In this document: positions 58,624 to 64,000 of the stretch, piece by piece
Layout of the letters: each line of letters begins with the position of its first letter
Numbering within the stretch: the first letter of the stretch is position 1
Origin: PHAA01 sp022706565
GTDB lineage: Bacteria > Bacillota > Syntrophomonadia > Syntrophomonadales > Syntrophomonadaceae
Direction: 5' to 3'
Length of the DNA: 64,000 nt
NCBI GenBank assembly: GCA_040769385.1
Contig: JAXGLD010000001.1
Coordinates: forward strand, 310,001-374,000
Notes under the pieces: generated by a model
Told to the model about the DNA's origin: nothing
What the model saw: only the letters and a program-made list of their open reading frames with translations
Database searches by the model: none
Translations under genes and position numbers: made by a program

Positions 58624-59043
58624 TCAATCCAGAATCTGTTCGAAAGCCTTGGTGATACTGTGGAGGAAATTCGCAATCTGCTGGGGGGGCAGTTCCATGA
58701 TTCCCCATCGGGAGATGTATCTCAACATCTCCGACTCCCTGGAGGTCAGAATGCCATCCCGCTCCATTCTATCAATGTAATTGCGTAGCTCCCCATAAGA
58801 AAAACCTATCTCGGCAGGATGAAAACGGGTTATACGAATAAAACCTTGGCCGCCGCGCCGGCTTTCGATTGTATAGCCATCTGCTTCTCTAAAACGGGTG
58901 CGGATCACATAATTGACTTGTGAAGGCGCACAATTGAACGTCCGAGCCAACTCCGCGCGCTGAATCTGGATAGTCTGTCCGGCACTGCGGCCTATCAACG
59001 TTCTGATATATTGGGCTATAGACTCGGATATGTTTTTCTTCAC
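58624..59043 (-). CDS. ctsR: Transcriptional repressor CtsR
   Basis: Represses heat-shock genes by binding GGTCAAA heptad repeats. It has 139 residues, slightly shorter than usual. The winged-helix DNA-binding domain is clear (LARTFNCAPSQVNYVIRTRF, then GYTIESRRGGQGFIRI with the glycine-rich wing). The C-terminal domain is present to residue 139. The start is GTG at 59043, with AGGGTG upstream. Its own operator at 59056-59072 indicates autoregulation. Confidence 0.95.
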   Translation of the reverse strand: MKKNISESIAQYIRTLIGRSAGQTIQIQRAELARTFNCAPSQVNYVIRTRFREADGYTIESRRGGQGFIRITRFHPAEIGFSYGELRNYIDRMERDGILTSRESEMLRYISRWGIMELPPQQIANFLHSITKAFEQILD

Positions 59044-59055
59044 AGCGTCACCCTG

Positions 59056-59072
59056 TTTGACTATTATTGACC
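59056..59072 (-). promoter_or_regulatory. CtsR operator
   Basis: The two heptads GGTCAAT and AGTCAAA are separated by three bases (AAT), fitting the known consensus RGTCAAANANRGTCAAA with one mismatch. It begins three bases after the predicted -10 box and overlaps the transcription start, 13 bp before the ctsR start codon. Confidence 0.9.
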
Positions 59073-59075
59073 TTT

Positions 59076-59104
59076 ATAATATATCAGCATGGTTTCAGAT
59101 GCAA
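59076..59104 (-). promoter_or_regulatory. Predicted promoter of the ctsR operon
   Basis: -35 TTGCAT (59099-59104), 17-bp spacer, -10 TATTAT (59076-59081), directly followed by the CtsR operator. The -35 is weak, but the placement relative to the operator is typical of a CtsR-controlled promoter. Confidence 0.55.
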
Positions 59105-59160
59105 TTACTTTGCTTGTTTCTATTATGACACTGACCGGGGTTCCTAATAATCATTATCAC

Positions 59161-59191
59161 CATAAATATAAACACCTGCCTAAGGCAGGTG
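59161..59191 (-). terminator. Intrinsic terminator after the TagA/WecG gene
   Basis: An 8-bp perfect stem (CACCTGCC/GGCAGGTG, 59173-59191) with a TAA loop is followed by TTTATATTTATGG on the minus strand. Confidence 0.75.
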
Positions 59192-59243
59192 CAGGAGTTA
59201 GTTGCTGCGGTGAATTATTAATATCTTAGTCTATACCGGGTTA

Positions 59244-59993
59244 TCAATTATGCTTGAATATCCGATTAAATTTGCTCTTGAATATTAGCAGTACAAATTT
59301 GGGTAATGCCAACTGGCGACGCCATCGGCTCGGTTCAGCCAGCAACCGGTAAAGCCACTCCAGGTTCGTTTTTATCATCCAGTCAGGTGCACGTTTTTTG
59401 TGACCGGCGATAACATCCAAACTCCCACCGACTCCGATACAAACCGGCGCAGCAAGATCTTTTTTATGTTTACTAATCCATATTTCCTGCTTGGGAGCAC
59501 CCAAGGATACCACTAGGATATCAGCCTGGCTGCGGTTAATATCGGCAATTATTGAAGGTTCATCTTCGGCCTGGAAATACCCGTGATGACTTCCACAGAT
59601 ACTCAACCCCGGGAACTGTGCCTTTAGTCTCCCTGCGGCTTCATCAGCAACCCCTGGCGATGACCCCAACAAATAGATTTTCCATTCTTTAGCCGGGGCT
59701 GTCTGGCAGATGCCCCACAGCAAATCTATACCCGACACCCTCTCCGGGATAGCATAGCCCAGCTGCCGGCCCCCCCATACGATCCCAATCCCATCCGGAG
59801 TCACCAATGCAGCTTGATTGATTATATCCATCAATACCGGATTGTTCTGAGCCTGATATACTATCTCCGCATTCAATGTTATTACATGGGCCGTAGTTCG
59901 AGCAGAAATAAGTTCCGCTATTTTATCAAGGCATTGCGTAGTATCTAATATATCTACCCGGCATCCAAGTATAACTGCCTTAACCTGGTTCAA
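59244..59993 (-). CDS. WecG/TagA/CpsF family glycosyltransferase
   Basis: GT26-family enzyme that transfers N-acetylmannosamine(-uronate) to a lipid-linked sugar in teichoic acid or similar polymer synthesis. Motifs: TPDGIGIVWGGRQLG, LLGSSPGVADEAA, GVGGSLDVIAGHKKRAPDWM and LEWLYRLLAEPSRW. A TTG at 59993, six bases after AGAGG, gives 249 residues with the family start (VILGCRVDILD). An in-frame ATG at 60065 would follow directly on the terminator U-run of mbl and has no SD, so it is less likely. The acceptor sugar is unknown. Confidence 0.85.
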   Translation of the reverse strand: MNQVKAVILGCRVDILDTTQCLDKIAELISARTTAHVITLNAEIVYQAQNNPVLMDIINQAALVTPDGIGIVWGGRQLGYAIPERVSGIDLLWGICQTAPAKEWKIYLLGSSPGVADEAAGRLKAQFPGLSICGSHHGYFQAEDEPSIIADINRSQADILVVSLGAPKQEIWISKHKKDLAAPVCIGVGGSLDVIAGHKKRAPDWMIKTNLEWLYRLLAEPSRWRRQLALPKFVLLIFKSKFNRIFKHN

Positions 59994-60065
59994 AGCAATC
60001 CTCTTTTCCCTTAACTCGTTCTGGTATCCTTGGTTTTTTATTTTAACCTCATCCACGATCTTCAT

Positions 60066-60088
60066 AAAAAAACCCGCCCCAGGCGGGT
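60066..60088 (-). terminator. Intrinsic terminator after mbl
   Basis: A 7-bp perfect GC-rich stem (ACCCGCC/GGCGGGT, 60072-60088) with a 3-nt loop is followed by TTTTTT on the minus strand, nine bp after the mbl stop. It ends at the first in-frame ATG of the next gene. Confidence 0.85.
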
Positions 60089-60097
60089 CCTCTTGTA

Positions 60098-61126
60098 TTA
60101 GAGCACCCTTCTGGCGCTCTTGCGCTGGTGCGAAGCTAGCATATTCATCTCATTCAGGGCTTTGCCGGTCCCGATCGCAACACAAGATATGGGGTCTTCA
60201 GCCAGGTGTACCGGTAATCTGGTTTCCATTGACAACAGCCGACCTAGGCCGTCCAGCAGCGAGCCTCCGCCCGTCATAACTATGCCAGTATGAACGATAT
60301 CAGCGGCCAATTCCGGTGGCGTAATCTCCAATACCTTTTTGACTGCATCAATAACCGCAAAAACAGGTTCTTCCAACGCCTGCCAACTCTCCTCGGTGGT
60401 TATGTTTATAGTCTTGGGCAGACCCGATACCAGATCACGCCCCCTTACCTCCATACTATCATAACGGTTTTCCTCTGTTATCCAAGCTGACCCTATATTC
60501 ATCTTGATATCCTCAGCGGTTCTCTCTCCGATCATTAGGCTATATTCACGGCGAACAAACCTGACTATTGCTTCATCAAATTTGTCTCCTCCCACCCGCA
60601 GCGAAGTGTTGCATACTATTCCCCCTAAGGAGAGAACAGCTATGTCCGATGTCCCTCCACCGATATCCACCACCATGTTGCCGCTGGCCTCAGCAATGTT
60701 GAGTCCTGCTCCCAACGCGGCGGCCAGTGGTTCCTCAATTATAAAGGCCTGTTTGGCCCCCGATGCCAGAGTGGCTTGTCTCACCGCTCGTTCCTCCACA
60801 TCCGTGGCCCCGGTTGGAATACATACAATGACCCGGGGTTTAAAAAACCATCTCCTGCCCATTACCTTTCTAATAAAATATGTCAGCATTTTTTCTGTTG
60901 TATCATAATCGGCCACTACACCCTCACGCAGTGGTCTGATCGCCACGATATGACCAGGAGTTCTACCCAGCATCTGTCTGGCTTCCTCCCCTATGGCTAT
61001 GGCTTTGTTGCTATTCTTGTCCAAGGCTACCACTGACGGTTCGTGCAGGACAATGCCCTGTCCCTTCTTAAATACCAAAACACTAGCGGTACCTAGATCA
61101 ATCCCTATATCCTCAACGAAAAACAC
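60098..61126 (-). CDS. mbl: MreB/Mbl-family cell-shape actin
   Basis: Actin-like filament protein guiding lateral cell-wall synthesis. It has 342 residues, with phosphate-1 loop DIGIDLGTASVLVF, connect/phosphate-2 VVDIGGGTSDIAV, and the adenosine motif GIVMTGGGSLLDGL. The start is GTG at 61126 with AGGAGG upstream. Its place directly after spoIIID matches mbl of B. subtilis, so the symbol is by synteny; a general mreB assignment is equally compatible with the sequence. Confidence 0.9.
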   Translation of the reverse strand: MFFVEDIGIDLGTASVLVFKKGQGIVLHEPSVVALDKNSNKAIAIGEEARQMLGRTPGHIVAIRPLREGVVADYDTTEKMLTYFIRKVMGRRWFFKPRVIVCIPTGATDVEERAVRQATLASGAKQAFIIEEPLAAALGAGLNIAEASGNMVVDIGGGTSDIAVLSLGGIVCNTSLRVGGDKFDEAIVRFVRREYSLMIGERTAEDIKMNIGSAWITEENRYDSMEVRGRDLVSGLPKTINITTEESWQALEEPVFAVIDAVKKVLEITPPELAADIVHTGIVMTGGGSLLDGLGRLLSMETRLPVHLAEDPISCVAIGTGKALNEMNMLASHQRKSARRVL

Positions 61127-61291
61127 TTATCCGATCCTCCTGGCAAAATAATTCATATTATAGCTAATTGTTCTTATTTTACCTTTTATTCGTCATAGTG
61201 GCTAATCATTTTGATAACATTGCCAGACCAGGAATCTCGGCTTCTTGCGCAGGACATGGTGCAGGAGGAATATTGCAAAATTACGAAAGGA

Positions 61292-61597
61292 TCAGGAGGT
61301 CTCCCGGGGCGTCGCAGCCATAATAGGTTTCAAAGAAACCTGACTCTCATGGTTGTGGGCATATTTTTTCCGGGTTGCTTCGCCGCCTCTGAGATGCCGC
61401 TCGGCTTTGTTGCGGTCCAGTACATTCCTCACCTCGTCCGCCAGTTCTTTGCTAATACGGGGCAATCTTTCTGATACATCTTTGTGCACCGTGCTCTTAG
61501 ATATGCCGAAGACATCAGCTGTTCCCCTTACTGTATCTGAAGTTTGGAGTATATATCTGGCTATCTTCACCGCTCTCTTCCTTATATAATTTTGCAT
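61292..61597 (-). CDS. spoIIID: Stage III sporulation transcriptional regulator SpoIIID
   Basis: DNA-binding regulator of mother-cell sporulation genes. It has 101 residues. It begins MQNYIRKRAVKIARYILQT, with a helix-turn-helix (TADVFGISKSTVHKDVSERLP) and the diagnostic basic segment RHLRGGEATRKKY. The C-terminus is about eight residues longer than in Bacillus. It lies 165 bp upstream of mbl; no gene or clear signal was seen in that gap. Confidence 0.95.
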   Translation of the reverse strand: MQNYIRKRAVKIARYILQTSDTVRGTADVFGISKSTVHKDVSERLPRISKELADEVRNVLDRNKAERHLRGGEATRKKYAHNHESQVSLKPIMAATPRETS

Positions 61598-61935
61598 TCA
61601 ATTCCCTCCCCAATGGTTTGTAAATTTATATTCGGGAGGTTTTAAAACAAGACCTAATAGGAGGAGATTACAACTACTCAGTTGTTTAATAGTTGTTTAA
61701 TTTGTGTCAGTCAGCAGGAGTTGCCTCCTAAATCAACAGAAATCAAGGGAGCTTACCCAGATCCGATGTTGCTCGGCCTTCTTGGCTATTTTTAGGGAGA
61801 GTAATAATTTTGTTGGTATTTCGCTTAAAGATATGCATCAAAGTATGGCCTTGGTGTAATTAAAGATAGGTAAGTATATAGAGTAATGATGGATAACTGG
61901 TTCAAATTTATATCAGGAGGAGGGTAATCTATCCC
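61598..61935. other. Intergenic region between spoIID and spoIIID
   Basis: The 338 bp contain no recognisable gene. An exact tandem duplication of AGTTGTTTAAT lies at 61680-61701, next to a small inverted repeat (ACAACT/AGTTGT, about 61670-61685). A short hairpin AGGAG/CTCCT occurs near 61714-61727. No clear sigma-E promoter for spoIIID could be read. Confidence 0.5.
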
Positions 61936-62853
61936 TTAGTAACCTAAATTATAAAAAGTAACCCCTGGATAGTATTTTTGAAGTATCTGCCGATAGTTTT
62001 TTCCCCTCTCAGCCATGCCGTTGGCACCATACTGGCACAACCCTACCCCATGCCCATACCCGCGGCTGGTGATCTTAGTTGTCCTGGCCAATGTATTGAA
62101 TTCTATCCAGGTCGAGGACAATCCTAGTCTTTGTCTCAGAGTAGTAGCCTCGATCACTTTCCCATTTATGTCGATCTTCTGGGCACGCCCCCCGGGGGTT
62201 CGAGATAATACTTTAATTTTAGGCTGGGTATCATTACTCCCAACTAATCCAAGTATGACACTATTGGCAATCTCTATCTCCTCTTTGTAATGCTGCGATT
62301 GGAAACAGTCGTCGCATTTAACCGGCTGCAAATAATCAATCCGACCGCCCCACACAGCGCTGGCAGACTCGGTACGCCCTCCGCAAGTAGAACAGTATAA
62401 TGCATCGATCGGTTGTGAATCATATAAAAGTATCTCACCTCGAGTCGATTCTACAGCCTCCCTAATCTTGTCTAGCAGCTCGGCTCTATCTGGATTAGCT
62501 GGCGCATAATCTGAAGGCGATACGAAAGCCTGACACACAGCTATATCGTCAGACAAGTCAGCCCCATCGGGATATGGCGTACGGTTCATGATCTTTTTTA
62601 TGGCATAAGTGCGCGCACAAACCGCTTGTGCCTTTAGGGCTTCCATCTTAAATGCAGCCGGCATTTCAGCCGCGACCGTACCCACAATATATTCTTCAAG
62701 TTCCATAGCTATAACCTTATCCTGTTGATGTAGGTACAATTGGACCATCGGCTGGCTGGTTTTAGAAGGTCGCTCATGAATATAGAAACCGATCAACCCT
62801 CCTAGAATGATTACCGCTAATATGGCACCGATCTTCCTGTTTTTTCGTCTCAT
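61936..62853 (-). CDS. spoIID: Stage II sporulation protein D (SpoIID)
   Basis: Membrane-anchored peptidoglycan lytic transglycosylase that acts in forespore engulfment. From ATG 62853 it has 305 residues (a TTG two codons upstream also reads in frame). An N-terminal transmembrane helix (about 8-24) is followed by the LEEYIVGTVAAEMPAAFKMEALKAQAVCARTYA segment (residues 51-85) with the catalytic-type Glu. The YCSTCGGRTES and CDDC pairs and a C-terminal GYGHGVGLCQYGANGMA follow. No SD precedes either start. Confidence 0.93.
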   Translation of the reverse strand: MRRKNRKIGAILAVIILGGLIGFYIHERPSKTSQPMVQLYLHQQDKVIAMELEEYIVGTVAAEMPAAFKMEALKAQAVCARTYAIKKIMNRTPYPDGADLSDDIAVCQAFVSPSDYAPANPDRAELLDKIREAVESTRGEILLYDSQPIDALYCSTCGGRTESASAVWGGRIDYLQPVKCDDCFQSQHYKEEIEIANSVILGLVGSNDTQPKIKVLSRTPGGRAQKIDINGKVIEATTLRQRLGLSSTWIEFNTLARTTKITSRGYGHGVGLCQYGANGMAERGKNYRQILQKYYPGVTFYNLGY

Positions 62854-62860
62854 ACCCAAT

Positions 62861-62894
62861 AATATTAAAAGAACATGACACTAATGCCATGTTC
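62861..62894 (-). terminator. Intrinsic terminator after murA
   Basis: A 10-bp stem with one G-U pair (GAACATGGCA/TGTCATGTTC, 62871-62894) and a 4-nt loop is followed by TTTTAATATT on the minus strand. It lies 33 bp after the murA stop and directly before the spoIID start. Confidence 0.78.
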
Positions 62895-62927
62895 CTTATT
62901 TCTAACCTATCGTTCTTGGCTTCTAGA

Positions 62928-64000
62928 TTATGGTTCGCTATCGATTTGTGCGCCCATTGCGTTCAACTTGGCGGCAATATCTTCGTAGCCACGATCCACA
63001 TGTTGACTCTCCAATAATATGGTGTTGCCTTGAGCCATCAACGCTGCAATCACCAATGCCGCTCCTGCCCTGAGGTCGGATGCCTTGACCTGGGCACCGG
63101 TTAATTTCTTGGCCCCTTTTATTATGGCGATTTTACCTTCAGATTTTATATCTGCACCCATACGGCATAATTCCTGAACATGCATGAACCGGTTTTCGAA
63201 TACGGATTCGCTTATTATACTGCTACCTTGAGCACGGCTCAGATAGGCCATGAATTGGGCCTGCATATCGGTTGGAAAACCAGGATAAGGAAGCGTTTTT
63301 ATATAGACAGGCTTGATTTTTGACACTCTTCTTACTTCGACATGATTCCTGTTCTCAATAACTTCTGCGCCGCTCTCGATCAATTTTGCCGTCACCGCTT
63401 TTAAATGTTCGGGAATAACGTTGTTTATCCTTGCCTCCCCTTTGGTGGCTGCTACAGCTACCATATAAGTTCCGGCCTCAATTCGATCGGGAATCGGTAC
63501 ATACTTTACTCCTTTGAACTCTTTTACACCTTCTACTTTTATCACATTGGTTCCCGCTCCAGAGATTTTCCCGCCCATGCGATTAATAAAATTGGCCAGA
63601 TCTACAATTTCCGGCTCTAAGGCGGCATTTTCGATGTAACTCAATCCATCCGCCATCGCTGCTGCCATCATGACGTTTTCCGTTGCGCCTACACTAGGAT
63701 AATCAAGATAAACATGCGCTCCCCGCAATCCATTTGTGGCCTTGGCAATCAAGTCACCAGAACGTAGATTGATTTCCGCACCCAGGGCATGGAAGCCTTT
63801 CAGATGTAAATCGATAGGTCTGGAGCCAATTGCACAACCTCCTGGCAAAGCCACCCGTACCTTACCCAACCGTGCCAGCAGGGGTCCCATTACCAGTACG
63901 GAGGCTCTAATCTGTCGGACCAAATCATAAGGGGGATGATGAGAGATTACCTTGCCACTCAATACCATTTTTTTATCCTGCTTGGATATTTGTTTACCTA
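62928..64000 (-). CDS. murA: UDP-N-acetylglucosamine 1-carboxyvinyltransferase MurA, 5' end cut by window edge
   Basis: First committed step of peptidoglycan synthesis, adding enolpyruvate from PEP to UDP-GlcNAc; target of fosfomycin. The frame stays open to the end of the window, giving about 357 residues of an expected 417-420, so the start codon and first 60 or so residues are missing. The active-site loop LPGGCAIGSRPIDLHL has the Cys (fosfomycin-sensitive type), and the C-terminal HVDRGYEDI carries the conserved Arg. Located upstream of spoIID, as in Bacillus. Confidence 0.96.
   Translation of the reverse strand, partial: GKQISKQDKKMVLSGKVISHHPPYDLVRQIRASVLVMGPLLARLGKVRVALPGGCAIGSRPIDLHLKGFHALGAEINLRSGDLIAKATNGLRGAHVYLDYPSVGATENVMMAAAMADGLSYIENAALEPEIVDLANFINRMGGKISGAGTNVIKVEGVKEFKGVKYVPIPDRIEAGTYMVAVAATKGEARINNVIPEHLKAVTAKLIESGAEVIENRNHVEVRRVSKIKPVYIKTLPYPGFPTDMQAQFMAYLSRAQGSSIISESVFENRFMHVQELCRMGADIKSEGKIAIIKGAKKLTGAQVKASDLRAGAALVIAALMAQGNTILLESQHVDRGYEDIAAKLNAMGAQIDSEP

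Noticed and set aside
58587..58676. Longer McsA overlapping ctsR
   Set aside because: The first CxxC of McsA begins right after ATG 58586, which has a strong SD; the upstream part is ctsR read in another frame.

Overview
The window is a housekeeping segment of a spore-forming Firmicute, most likely an anaerobic member of the Clostridia. The evidence is the sporulation genes sigH, spoIIID, spoIID and an mbl-type mreB, the CtsR/McsAB/ClpC stress operon, DisA, a T-box upstream of cysE-cysS, strong AGGAGG ribosome-binding sites, frequent TTG and GTG starts, thyX in place of thyA, and an adenosylcobalamin-type ribonucleotide reductase. A Syntrophomonas-like relative would fit, but that is inference from protein flavour and gene order. 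Almost every gene lies on the minus strand; only two small genes (38148-38375 and 51473-51871) are on the plus strand. No insertion sequence, phage gene, CRISPR array or rRNA gene was seen.

Reading in the direction of transcription (high to low coordinates), 64000-59244 holds murA (cut by the window edge), spoIID, spoIIID, mbl and a TagA/WecG glycosyltransferase. Next comes ctsR-mcsA-mcsB-clpC-radA-disA (59043-52010) with a CtsR operator just upstream, then a PIN/TRAM membrane protein with ispD and ispF, a GT4 glycosyltransferase and gltX. A consensus promoter and a cysteine T-box control cysE-cysS-mrnC, followed by thyX, an SPL-type radical SAM gene, a DUF1287 gene, rlmB and sigH. From 38580 to 33597 there is a mixed stretch: five tRNA genes (Thr-TGT apart; Tyr, fMet, Thr-GGT and Met in one cluster), a PQQ-type sugar dehydrogenase lipoprotein, a class II ribonucleotide reductase and plsY.

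The lower half, 33515 to 664, is a nearly continuous transcription/translation supercluster: tuf2, rpmG, secE, nusG, rplK, rplA, rplJ, rplL, an unrecognised membrane protein, rpoB, rpoC, an L7Ae-like gene, rpsL, rpsG, fusA, tuf1, then the S10, spc and alpha operons down to rplQ, and finally truA (cut by the window edge). The two tuf genes are identical over about 1.22 kb. Start codons were adjusted in about 19 genes where a Shine-Dalgarno (SD) site and family alignment favour an internal start.

I found no clearly novel multi-gene system. The points most worth a second look are: a four-cysteine insert in EF-Tu; an Asn at the RpoB position equivalent to E. coli His526; an orphan membrane protein with its own signals wedged between rplL and rpoB; a large hairpin at the predicted 5' end of the tRNA cluster transcript; a chain of hairpins between the reductase gene and plsY; a reductase lacking the usual C-terminal cysteine tail; and terminators that end right at the start codons of the next genes.
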